From Ramazzottius varieornatus (Eukaryota > Tardigrada > Eutardigrada > Parachela > Ramazzottiidae): a stretch of 64,000 bases of DNA. Both the position numbers and the translations under genes were made by a program. The stretch spans positions 1,110,278-1,174,277 of the forward strand of contig BDGG01000004.1 of NCBI GenBank assembly GCA_001949185.1, in the 5' to 3' direction. The notes beneath the pieces were generated by a model. It was not told the origin of the DNA. It saw only the letters and a list, made by a program, of their open reading frames with translations, and searched no databases. Below are positions 20,578-35,235 of the stretch, piece by piece. Position 1 is the stretch's first letter; the number at the start of each line of letters is the position of its first letter.

Positions 20578-21574
20578 TCAGCTGACATGTCTGCCATGTT
20601 TCATCTTCCTGTCCTGTTCATCTTTCTCCTGCTTTCCTTTCATCTCTTTGAATTCTGCGGCACCAGTTGTCGGTTCAGGATGAGCTTTGGCCTCTTCCGC
20701 TAACTGACGGCGACCTTCCACGAAGAGTTTATAGCTTTCATTGCCTTCCAGAAAGATACGCGCATCTTGCTCCGTAGTAATGGCCGCCCTCAGTTTTTCG
20801 ATCTTACTGGAATCACTCAGTATAGATCCTCTGAAAGGGATTCGCTTCTCTTCCGACGTTTTGGTCTTCGGTATGAAGAGTGTAAAGACTTTGAAATACC
20901 TCACCAAATCTGCGACATCTTCTGGACGCATGTTATATACACTGGCCAGGTGCTCCGCGTTGTAGGTTACCGGGTCGTGCTGCGCGAGGGCCATCAGCTC
21001 CAGCGCGTTCTTGAAGGTTATCTTGCCTGGCATCACTTTCTCGGGTTCGGGAAAGCCGTATTCCGGCTCGTCCATGGTTTGACGCTCTTCAGGTAGAGGA
21101 CGACTTGAAGGGGCATCCTTCCGCGGATCACGCTCAATGGCCTGAAAACACCGTATTGTTACGTACAGAAACTTGATGTAAGATAGTTCTCTTGTGCTTA
21201 CTGTTTGACTATGGTATTCTACCGGCGGTCTTGAGCTCGGAACGTCATGCGAGTATACTTTCACAGTCTTCAGTCGTTCATCTAAACTCGGTTCCTTTTC
21301 TGTCTCTAATCCCGGTACCGTTCTACCTGCAAGCAAGAAAAAGGCAGCTGCAAATCGTGGGCTTCTGACGCTTTGAGCTGGAGTATGCACATTGCAGCTA
21401 CTGACTGTCAGCGGCAGCTTCTTGTCGTCCACGCCTGGCGAGGACTTTCTGATCCGTGGGGTAGCGCGGAGCCATTCTAGGCTGCTCTTTCTGCTTCTCT
21501 ATGACGCGGAAGGCTCGGTTCTCGACATTCCAGTTCCGGAGTATCCGGAGCGGCTGCGACGTTATTCCACCCAT
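20578..21574 (-). CDS. NDUFAF4: NADH dehydrogenase (complex I) assembly factor 4
   Basis: Three exons: 21574-21406, 21326-21202, 21141-20578; 858 nt, 285 aa. The N-terminus MGGITSQPLRILRNWNVENR and RMAPRYPTD correspond to the conserved IRNFNLENRA and APRHPS blocks of animal NDUFAF4; MG at the start fits N-myristoylation. The conserved core follows: PGKITFKNALELMALAQ, NAEHLASVYNMRPEDVADLV, RYFKVF. NDUFAF4 assists assembly of the complex I Q/P module in mitochondria. The protein is about 110 residues longer than the human one, with a charged C-terminal extension rich in Lys and Glu. The first intron is 79 bp; the second, 60 bp, has no stop and is readable, so its removal is inferred from GTAAGC/TTTCAG signals. 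Its 3' end converges on ABCG (stops 336 bp apart). Confidence 0.88.
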
Positions 21575-22369
21575 TCAACCGGAAGTGACAGCAAGAGCGG
21601 TGTAGTAGCTTGTCCAAGGCAACTTTCAACAAACCACTCGATGTTGCTGCTACAAGGGCGGCTTCCCACAAAATCTCTGATCTATGAAGAAGGTGGAGAG
21701 TAAACACTACAGGACACTAACTCCTCGGGCAAAATTTCACCAACAAAGGTTTAACATACGGTACAGCGTGTAAGCGTCATACCGCTTACACTTTAAAACC
21801 GCTGCAATGAATAATATGGCTCTTATAAAACAACCGTGGGCCCACCATGTGCGCGAGGTCGATCGATTCTCGAAAAATTGCTATTAAAGTTAATTGCATT
21901 GATTGAATGGATTGGCTGATTCAAGAAATCATGAAAAGCAGACACTCCTATGTCCCAGTGAGGGTATGTCCGCACTACGTAGTACAAGATGCTTTTCTGT
22001 TTTCAATAATTTTTCCAATTTTGCATGTTAACGGAGTCACCTTCGCGTCTTTTGCTCTTGGTGCGCACTCCGATGATTTTTTTCTGCTAGCTCATGGATC
22101 TTCAGACGGCCGGATTACAGTGGGTACTCATATCCTTACAGTGGGCACTCGATCTTATACGGTGCTCGATGCGTATGTATAACATGTGAACTAGTGTCAT
22201 CCCTGTTCTAGATCGTGTATAGGCAGTATAGCCCTTCGTCCCCTGACTGATTATTAGGCACAGAAGGATGCGTCTCATTCTTTGACTCAAGCTGTGAGAA
22301 GATCGAAAGCTATGGAGACGCTAACAGTTCAACTTCGAATTCTCTGAGGACCTAATTGGAGCATATAGT
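21575..22369. promoter_or_regulatory. Divergent intergenic region between NDUFAF4 and the ZC3H12-like gene
   Basis: About 795 bp between two start codons on opposite strands, so both promoters should be here. No coding sequence is supported and I cannot name individual elements. Confidence 0.35.
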
Positions 22370-25876
<3,507 letters not shown>

Positions 25877-26717
25877 GCATGTCGTGGGACAATTTGGCCT
25901 AGTTATTCTTTTTTCCGGTTGAGGAATTCACCGTCGTTTTGGGTTCGTCAGACTGTCTGAAAGCAATAGTGCGGGCTTCAAGGCTTCAAGAAGGATTGTT
26001 GGTTTCAAGAAGCTTACTTTAAATCCGTTTTGGATGCATGTACAGTGTGGCCAAGTTTTTGGTCGGGGTTGTAGTTGGTTGAAGTAACTTTGAAGGACCA
26101 TGGATAGTGTCCAATACTATGTATTGCGCTCTCTGAATTTTTCTTTTAGCTGATGCTCAGTTGGGATTTTACAGTATAAAGACGTTCTCCGGTGTACTCA
26201 TGATCCATTTTAGTCTCATATCGAGGTGGCATGCTTGTTGATTTCCTTTGGATTTTGTTTTCAGCCCCGTTGCATTATGATTGAAACATAAAGTTTGCCG
26301 TACTTGAAAAACAGAGGCTTGTAAATTTGTTCGTATTGCGATACGAACGGAAAAGCCAGTGCAGACAGGAATTACCAGCTTGTGTGCACCATATGGCCAA
26401 AGTAGGGTACCACGTCTGCATGGTCGTGCGCGCCGCTTATAGCTCTTGCGAAGTACGGTACGCCGTTATCACAGAGTCTTCTAAATGGACTACGAGCAAC
26501 GCAAGACTGTCAACTGTTTGGCTTATCGACACCCGTATAATATGAATACTTCAGCTCGCACGAAAATCTATGTTGATACTGACTTCCCTCTTAATCAAAT
26601 CTGAACTCCCTCCTTAAATTTAAGTTGTGTTGTACATGGGTTTAGTCCGTTGATTCATTGGCCGGTCCTTCTTTCTGTCAATCGAACAGAAACCATTGCC
26701 TCTCATTCCCGGGGAAA
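25877..26717. other. 3' flank of ZC3H12-like gene and promoter side of RPB9
   Basis: No splice-supported coding sequence. Probably contains the 3' untranslated region of the upstream gene and the RPB9 promoter. Confidence 0.4.
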
Positions 26718-27563
26718 ATGTCCCGAAGTAGCGGTGTTGGATCACCGGCTCGGCCAATGGTCGAGGGGACTGCGGAAGGTCCAGGCTTCGTTGGCATCAT
26801 GTTCTGCCAAGAGTGGTAAGTTTCTACCGTGCAGTATCAAACTTTGTTTTGATTACATGAGTAAATTTCGACGTCTGTCTTTTGCAGTAACAACATGCTT
26901 TATCCTCGAGAGAACAAGGAACGAAAAGTTCTGATGTACACGGTAAGCTGCTCTTGACCTTGTTAGCTCTGACGCCGTCGGCTGCTGGCATGTCTACGGT
27001 AGATTCTAGTCAGCGGTTTACGACGTCGCGGTTCTTGGCTGCGTGGCTGTTAGCCGAGAAGACTTTGACGGGGCTTATTGTGTTGGTGAACCGTACTGCA
27101 GGCTACGCACATCGCGTTGACGAGCTTAACGTTGTGATATGTCATGCAGTGTCGGAACTGCGATTTCAGCCAAGAAGCCGGAAATAGCTGCGTCTACGTC
27201 AACAAGATTATTCACAAGACCAAGTAAGAGAAACTGAGTAGCGGAAGAACCCCCGGGAAACAATTGGGGCGAGTGTAACTGACCGAGGAACTTTTGTACA
27301 GTGAACTGACGCATTTGGTCGCTGATGTAGTGGCGGACCCTTGCCTACCGCGGACGACCGAGCATCCTTGCCCAAAGTGCGGCCACCGAGGAGCCGTTTT
27401 CTTTCAAGCCCAGTCTCGGCGAGGAGAAGTGAGCTGTTATTTCCGCCCACCAAAACGGTGTCGTTGCGCGCATTGAATAAGTCACCCTTATTTTTCGCAG
27501 GAAGAAATGAAATTATATTATGTTTGCGCCGGTCCGAATTGCGCCCATCGATGGACCGAATAA
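26718..27563 (+). CDS. POLR2I: DNA-directed RNA polymerase II subunit RPB9
   Basis: Five exons: 26718-26815, 26888-26942, 27150-27223, 27302-27428, 27501-27563; 417 nt, 138 aa, slightly longer than the human protein because of an N-terminal extension. Two zinc ribbons are present: CQECNNMLYP with CRNCDF (the first with cysteines split across exon 1-2), and CPKCGH with [10 protein letters not shown]. Between them lie [15 protein letters not shown] and LPRTTEHPC, all diagnostic. RPB9 sits at the jaw of RNA polymerase II and affects start-site choice, fidelity and TFIIS-stimulated cleavage. All eight zinc ligands are visible. It ends HRWTE like its homologues. Confidence 0.97.
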
Positions 27564-29498
27564 CAAAAGAACAGCTGCAACCCATATCGACCATTTGAGT
27601 CAAGGACCTCAGACATCCCCGTGTGGTTTCTTCCGGGATCGCACCCAACTGGCTTTCTTTCCTACGTCTCCTCCTCAACACGCGATTTTTTTGTTAGGAC
27701 ATTTTTCTACGTTTTTTTCTACAGCCTGTTGATGTTTTCGAAAATGACTGTTCTTAGTGCTGATGGGAAAGATCTGAGCCTGTGTCACCTGTCGAGCGTT
27801 TTGTGCTTTATGCAGTGTCAGTCTTTGAAAATAACTGTCTTTCGCTTTCCTGTTCGCACCAAGTCACGAAGAAAAAACGAGCGATTGTCAGAAAAATAAA
27901 ACGTAACGACGTCGAGGCAGTTGTCGTGAGAAATCATGTCCTCAAGTGAGAGCTAGAGGAATGGACTGGTCATCGGGCAATCTAGGTAGGTATGGCGAGT
28001 TGGCTCTCTGGTAGTCGGACTGGTTTGCCCGCATGGCACCAGTTCCCGTGCAAGGACGTATCCTTGCTTATTTTACTGTAATGATTTGCTTTCTGATTGC
28101 TGTCATTTTTTTCTCATTATTTTCTCGTGTGTTGTGTTCGTCTATCGTGGAACGATAGAGACCTAAAAGCCTGATGTTGCGAGGGCTCCCCAAGCAGGGG
28201 TTCCTATAAACCAAAGAAAGACGAACAAAAGTACGCGTGTACCCACAGTGGAAAAACGTCGGAGTGAATCTACAGGAAACGATAAACCTGATGAAACAAG
28301 TTCACTTCCGGGTTCGTTCTCGACAATCTAATAGGTCTGCCGACTAATGAAGTCTCTAGAATCTGAAGAAGACAGTATCTTTTCTACACTGTACCGTTTG
28401 CATTTTCATCGGTTACCCCTGACTGCAATCTTTATAGGGATCCTCGGTAAAAGCTACAGACAATTTCCAACCGATGACAGAGCAAGAACAGTTTAAAACA
28501 GGATACTGGATAAAAGCATGGGCGCAATTTGAACCGACCACAGTCCGATCTTGATTCGCATGCCGCAGACACAACCACAATACTGAGAGCGTAAATTGTA
28601 ATCATTAAATTTGTTCAGTATGTTGTGAGGTGCTGGGAAATCACCGAATCAAAAATATGAGCAAAAGCGTCCTATTACTGTACCGAAAAGACTAGCAACA
28701 GCATTAAAGAGCAAGCACTAAACTGGACGGCGACGGAATGAAGTAGGTAGATAATGCGTACTGGCAGCGACGAAAGTGTTACACCCGTCAGTCGAAGACA
28801 TCGGGTGAAGAATACGGAGGAAGGAAGGGATGAAAGGCTAAGTGGCTCGGGCGGATACTACAACTTTTTTACGGAGCATAAGAGCCCTGCAAACAGAAAA
28901 AGGTTTCAGAACAATTTCTGGGTAGCAAGATACTGTTAACACGACGTAGAACAAGAACAAGGTGGGCCGCTAACATTATTGGACTCGGAATTAAACTGCA
29001 ACAGGGAGGCTATGCCGGCAAACGAAACGTGTAAGACTGTTAAGTTAAGTGGTGCAGTTTTTCATTGTTATTGGCTGGAAGCGTGCGCCGCTCACGAAGA
29101 CACTCTTGTGCGTCTCGTCTACCGGCTTCCCAAGAGACATGAACGTAACTCTGGATTCACTTGTGGACAGTGAGAACTTCATACTGACAAAATGGGGTCA
29201 ATGAACGTAGAGGAAACAGGTAAACGAGGACTGGACAATATTGACAGACGCCATGAAGGCGTACCTCGCCAACTGTCCTTCTTAGGTTTTTTCTTAATGA
29301 CTGGTGTCTACAGGAAAGCAACATGCGTACAATGAATGGCATGTATCAAGTCAGCCATGCACAGTTCGTAATCTATCGTCCACAGTTTACAAAGTTCTAC
29401 TGACCTGAGGCGAATGAGGATGGTCATTTTCGAAGTGAGGAGACCTCCTACCGGAATGCTGTCTACCAACAAACACCAGCATTACTAATACCCGAACT
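27564..29498. other. Intergenic, no gene recognised; contains one hairpin element
   Basis: About 1.9 kb with no supported exon. An AATAAA near 27895 could serve RPB9. A hairpin repeat lies at 29014-29126. Confidence 0.4.
29014..29126. repeat. Hairpin element, about 110-bp family, copy 3 (intergenic)
   Basis: The left arm GCCGGCAAACGAAACGTGTA is nearly identical to the copy at 24884; the right arm is a diverged complement ending GTCTACCGGC. The centre ATTGTTATTGGCTGG is the reverse complement of the family loop. Confidence 0.75.
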
Positions 29499-32400
29499 CT
29501 AATCAGGTCTCTGTAGGCACGCAGCTGTACTTACGTCTGACATATGATCGCCGCCAGCTTGGCCATTCATTTCACCGTTGCCCCTTCTGAGTAACTGCTC
29601 TTGGTCGTTCAGGGCCTAGTAAACAAGCAAAACTCAAATCTCGAATCTGCATATTCCATATCCAACTTCCGGTCTTACCTCTCGTAGCCTGTGAACGACT
29701 TCCTCCTCTTTCTTCAGAGAGTCCAAGCCAAAGCTGATCAAGCTACAATGAAACACAATCTTAGCCATCTTTAGAGTCTTTTCATGCTCCAGTTTGGCGA
29801 AGTGTGCGCCAACATACCCTCGTTGTCTGAGCAGTTCTTGAGCCATCTTGCGAGCATTCTCCTTCTCCCCATCCAGTGCACTTCTCAACCCCTGAGCATC
29901 CTAAGAAGCGATCATAGACATGAGAATAAATTTCAAGATCGGAAAAAGCTGGTTGAAACTTGACCGAGTACTAGGTAGGATGTTACCTGGTGGAGTTGGT
30001 CAAGGTTCTGGCTCTTGTTCTTCAGCTCGTTGATCTCCTGGAGAACTGCAGCTAGCTGATGGTCGACTTCTCTCTTGGAGTTTTGTGATTCTTCTAGACT
30101 TCTCTTGGTATTGGTGAGTTCCTCGCTTAGGTGGTCCTTCTCACGACGAGCCAAACCAAGGTCGCCCTTCAGGGTATCAGCATCCCGGCGCAGCTGGTTG
30201 AGGCTTTCCTCGATCGATGAGACTGACTGCAGGCGTTCTTCCGCTTCTTTCAGACGATGTTCCATCGCGCTGACTGATGATTGACGCTCCTCCAGTAGAC
30301 GATGCGAGTGGTTCTTCTCTTCGGCCAACTACGGCAACAGCGAAATTTTGCTACCCTTTCCTTGAGTGGGATGAAAGAGCAGCGATCAGTACCTGCGAAA
30401 GCTGAGTTTCCAAAGTTCTGCACTTGTGTTCGTAGTCTTTGGCACTACGATCCACCAACTCCCACTTTTCCTCTTCGCTCTCGATGCTGGCCTGCAGCTC
30501 ATGGAGCTTCTTCTCTGTCTCAGCCAGCGACTTTCTAAGGTGCTCGGCTTGGGACTTGGAATCAGCCAGTTCTTTTTCTAGCTGCTCGACCTAGGAAGCA
30601 AACATTCGAACTCTGTCAGACATCCTATGCTGAGCAGAATGGAATACTAAAAACATACCCTGTGAGTCTGAGCATCATCCTTCCGTATGCTTTGCTTCAC
30701 CTGAGTTTCGAAGTGGGATAACCACTCGTCGGCATTCTAAACATGGAAGACCATCACCAGCTACAAATTATGTTCCCGAAGAGAAGATGCAAAAACCTCA
30801 GCATGACGGTAAGAGTTACCAGGGAATGGTCCACATGAATGGAAGGGAAGAGACGGTTGAGCACATCACGATGCTTTCCTTGAAGCTCGGCGAATCGCGA
30901 CTCATAGCGTTCCTTGATATCGAAAGAGAATATTAAAAGCCACTCTTATGGACTGGAATGATAGGCTATATAGCGAGTATTATTCGGGCGCAAGATGTCC
31001 TCACCTGCGCGTCCTGCAAGGCTTCAGATCGGACCTGATCAACTTTGCTCTTAGCCTCTTCTTCCTTCTGTTTGAAATCCTGCACAAATCCATTAATGAT
31101 TAAGAGACACGCACCTCATACTACATGTTGGAGATGTGCGTTTCTTACCTCGACAGAGCTTGTCAATTTGAGGACCTCCTCGCGAAGATGAGCTTCTTCT
31201 TGGTTATATTGCTCTTGGGAGCCACGAGCTTCTTGCAAAGCAGTTATGCTCTGAGTCAGCTTCTCGTTCATCTGCTTCATTTCGCTGTTCTCGGTCTGGA
31301 AATTCTCCACTTGCTGGACCAGTTCCTGCAGAACAGAAGGCATATGTAAGATAAAACTCCAAATGTGATGGATACGAGCACCCCCGCAGAAAACAAACCT
31401 GAATTTCAGCGTCGCGTTTGGAGAGAGCGCTGTTTAGATCAGAAAGTTTCTTGTCGATAGTCTCACGCTCATGGGCCGCATGACGTTCTCGGTCACGGGA
31501 TTCTTGCAGCTGGCTTCGCATGGTTTCTAGTGCTGCTTTCATCTCTTCCAGCTCATTTCCGATATCCTCCTCGCTCTACAGAAACAAACGATTAATCAAA
31601 AAAATCGTCATGCATAACATTACAGCCACGAAAAGCTCACCGAGCGAACGTGAGTTTCGGTTTCCAGCAGCTGCATCTTGTTTTGCTGCGTCAAGTGCTG
31701 AACTTGTTCCTCCAACTGCTGAATCTTGATGTAGCCAGTTTGAAGGTCGCGCATTAGCCGTTCCTTCTCGGTCCGGCAAGAGGCAAGCTCACTGGTCATA
31801 TCCTCGGCGTCATCGCGTACTCTGTAAACCACCAATAATGCAATGGAGTTCTCAAAAGAGCATTTCCAGTTATCGAAGCATGATCAAGCAGAGCTGATGT
31901 TTCGTGAAGGAGAATTACAGAAGTACCTTGTCAACTGATCGGAACTCTCAGAGGAGGCAAGGCGGCTTTGACTTTCCGATTCTTTCAGGCGCTGAGTGAA
32001 CTGGTTCACGTCTGCAGCATGCTTATCCTGAACTTCCTTCAGGCGAAGCGTCAGTGTCCTGACCTGGTTCTCCAATGTCGGCACCTTCTCTGCCAAGCTT
32101 TTTTGTGCTTCTGTCAACTGCCGACTCTGCAAACGCTCCTGGTTCAACAAACCTCTGCAGAACAAGAAAAGAGTTATCACTATGGTTCCACCGCCGTGTA
32201 CGAACAAGACACTCACTTGAGGTCTTTGAGCTGTTCAGACAAGACTCGATTCAGTCCCTTCTCTTCAATTAGATCCTTCTCTTTTCCTTCGATCAGCCGA
32301 CGGGCAAGGGTGGCTGGATCAACAGTCTTGCTTTTACCCAACTGGACCCATTCCGAATGGCGTTCGCTCTGCTTGACAATCAGGACATGCAGGAGACCCT

Positions 32401-34100
32401 GAGTTTGCTCGTCCGACAGGTTAACGTTGCGCAAAAGACCCAAAACCTCGCTGTATTCGGAGCCTGCAAGGAACTTGCTAAACTCACCAGCTTTAAAAAG
32501 ACGTAGGCAAACAAACTCAATTCTTTCTTTCAAGCGGCGCCCGCTTACAGCTCCTAACACTAACAACATGCGCCAGTTGAGAAAACGATGTTATCAGGTC
32601 GGTTTGCTGACATCCCATATCAAGGCCACAGAAAAGTGAAGACCCATACATACCAGTAGCAGCCGGACTTGCAGCAAACAAGACTTCTTTTCTGGAAGTA
32701 CTCTCGGAAGTCGAAGCAGTCTTCTCTTTTCGACGTTGAGTACCTTCCTGTTTGTTCAGATCCTTCGGTCCGTTGTCAGTCTGCTGCTCGTTCACAGTGT
32801 TCACGCTGGTTTCAGACTTCTTCGCCGTCTTCTTCTTGTCCTTTCCACCAGCTTTACCGGCTGTCGTCACAGCCGCCATGGCCTCCGAAGGACGAGGCAT
32901 GGACTCCATCAGGTGTTGGGCCTTCTCCATCAAGACCTTACCTTGTTCGCTCACAGCCGTGGCCACATTGCTCGCTACATGTTCGGCCTGTTCCATCAGA
33001 TGGTGCGACTCGGCCGACAATGTAGCCGTGACATCACTCAAGACTTGTCCACCGCGCTCCTTGAGAACTTTTCCTTGTGCTGCTGTGGCAGCAGCGACCG
33101 TGTCCAGCATGTGGCTGGCTTTGTTGGCTAGGCTAGCGTTCTCGTCATTCTCCGACTCGGATTTGTCTGTTCGTTTGCTGCTGGTCTTTTTCTTCTTCTC
33201 GACGGACTTCTCTTTGGCCAGCTGCTGAGGCTGTGGGGAAGCTACCTTAGACTTTGAAGCTTCGGTGGTTTTCTCTTGTCGCTTGACAGGGACGGGCGCG
33301 GCCTCGTTAGCGCTAGACTCGCCATCGGTACCGGAAGCTTGGACTTTGCCTTTCTGGCTTTGCTGCTGTTGCTGCTGTTTCCCTTTGGTCGTGGTCTTGA
33401 CTTCGGCATGCACCTAATACAATAGAACATGCAATCATGTAACACGATAACATCGGACGTTCGCCTTCTTCAAGTTCGACCACGGGCAGAATCGGACACT
33501 ACGTGCGCACACTGCCTCATGCAACACTGAGATAAGCACATAAACACATGACGTCCTGTAAAAATAAGCATGTGCAGTTACAATGTCCGTGGCGCTCTGA
33601 ATACATGGTGCGCAGTGTGCGCTGTGCATCATAATCAGTGACGACATTCCACGTTGCACAGTAGATAAGAGGATTTGAATTGCCGTCTTCTGACGGAGAT
33701 TACGGACAGTTCCCTGGGATTGTGCAGGCTTCCCATCACAAAGTTCGAGTGTAAACCTCAACGTCGTCTCACGAGGTCCAGACGACGTTGAGGTCTGCAA
33801 ATGCAAAGGAAGCAGGCTTACTTGGTTCACCCTGAGCTTCTCGGTAGCTGCCGCCAGACGAGGTTGCTCGCCATCCGATCCAGCATCGTTCTGCTGGGGT
33901 TTAGCCTTCTTAATCCTGCTCTTGTCCTTGCTGGCTTTATTAGAAGCGTCGCTGGCATACGAGGCTCTAGCAGAGCCTCCACGCTGCTCAGCCAAGGCTT
34001 CCTCGAACGTCTTCTCCCGCAGGAAATGGTTAAGGAAGAAATAGGCTAAGGCTATCCCACCCAGGCCGATCGCCAACGCAATCAACTCCACGCCAAACAT
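29499..34100 (-). CDS. RRBP1/kinectin-like ER membrane coiled-coil protein
   Basis: Fifteen exons with consistent phases: 34100-33822, 33413-32654, 32463-32217, 32154-31927, 31821-31641, 31575-31399, 31325-31149, 31079-31005, 30912-30820, 30736-30659, 30590-30393, 30328-29987, 29900-29818, 29742-29679, 29615-29499. The N-terminus has one membrane segment (MFGVELIALAIGLGGIALAY) followed by TFEEALAEQR, the motif shared by the ribosome receptor p180 (RRBP1) and kinectin. Next comes a lysine- and serine-rich segment, then a very long heptad-rich coiled coil (for example LQTGYIKIQQLEEQVQHL). The family shapes rough ER, binding ribosomes, microtubules or kinesin. The decapeptide repeats of mammalian p180 are absent. 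The C-terminus is short and unstructured (GNGEMNGQAGGDHMSD), with the stop read without a further splice; a downstream exon cannot be excluded. Confidence 0.88.
33755..33794. repeat. Perfect 15-bp inverted repeat in RRBP1-like intron 1
   Basis: ACCTCAACGTCGTCT at 33755-33769 and its exact complement at 33780-33794 with a 10-bp loop. It could be a tiny mobile-element footprint or an RNA hairpin. Confidence 0.8.
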
Positions 34101-35235
34101 GTTGTACGGATACTGCAAAAAGTCGACCACTTTTGAAACGTTATTGTCGTTGAATATGAACCTATATAAAGACGGGAACATTTCTAGATACAGTCAGCGT
34201 ATTCCAGACATTCCCCATTACATTCCTGCGCGCTCGGAACACGGATCAGCACATGTCGCAGCTATCCGTAATAACACCCGCGGATTTGTTTCTGGATATC
34301 AACATCATCGCACGAGTTATTATCATTTGCGCATGGATTACCTTGATATCACGTCAATCGATCAGGCGAGCAATATGGATATTATGTAGGTAGGTGAGAG
34401 AGGAGACGTCTATGGAAGCAAGCCCAGTCTGTTCTCGCGGGTCCCCGGATCCCAGCAGGTAGTCGCCGATGAAGAGATTAACTCCTAACAGATTTATCTG
34501 GTCGGGGATTGCGTGCGTACACGTTTACCAGTCAGGTCGAACACTTTAACCTTCAAGAGGAAACGTCAAGGCTGCCTAACAAACCCGGACTTGCTCGAAT
34601 AAAGTTTAGAGTTCGTTCTCCGTTCCAACACTCCGCTCCGCACCGCCTTGGTATACAGTGATGACTTGTACCTGTATACAGTCCACAGTTGATTACGCCC
34701 AAGAATTCGTATGTAGGTCCATGCAACAAAGAGGCTTCAGTGTTTGGCCGATTGGTTCTTTGGGTGTGGCGACCTCGTTGCACCGTTTGGTCGCACCCCG
34801 ACCAAAAAAATCCTAAATGCACTTTTAATTCTTCTTCTTCAAGGTGTGCAGAGATTGCTGAATCGAACTTTGTAGTGTCAAACATACATGTATCGGCAGA
34901 AGGATGCAGACGGGTACAAGTTTACGGTAGTAAAGTTAATGGAAAGGGGGTAACTTTGAAGAATGGCCAGTGCCGGAATGTCGCAGTATGGGACGGAATA
35001 AATATGAGCTTAGTATTAAAAAACATGCAAATGTAGAATATGAAACTTCAATGAAGACTAAAGAATCTTAGAAAACTTGAAAAATCCATACGCACGATTA
35101 CTAAGGCGAAGAATAACCGGTAAGAAGTTAACCAAGCGAGCATTTTGAGGATGGCAATTACCTAGACAGGCAATAGTTAGACCAGAACTCTATTAAGTTA
35201 CTATATCTAACAAAGAAGAGAAAGGGCAACAATTA
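34101..35235. other. Intergenic between RRBP1-like and CREB3-like genes
   Basis: No splice-supported coding sequence or repeat of note. Should include the RRBP1-like promoter on its left and the CREB3-like 3' region on its right. Confidence 0.4.

Noticed and set aside
28000-28060. Possible tRNA near GGCTCTCTGGTAGTCGG
   Set aside because: D-arm-like sequence only; no proper anticodon or T-arm could be folded.
32669-33228. Several plus frames of 118-158 codons
   Set aside because: Shadows of the lysine/alanine-rich second exon of the RRBP1-like gene.
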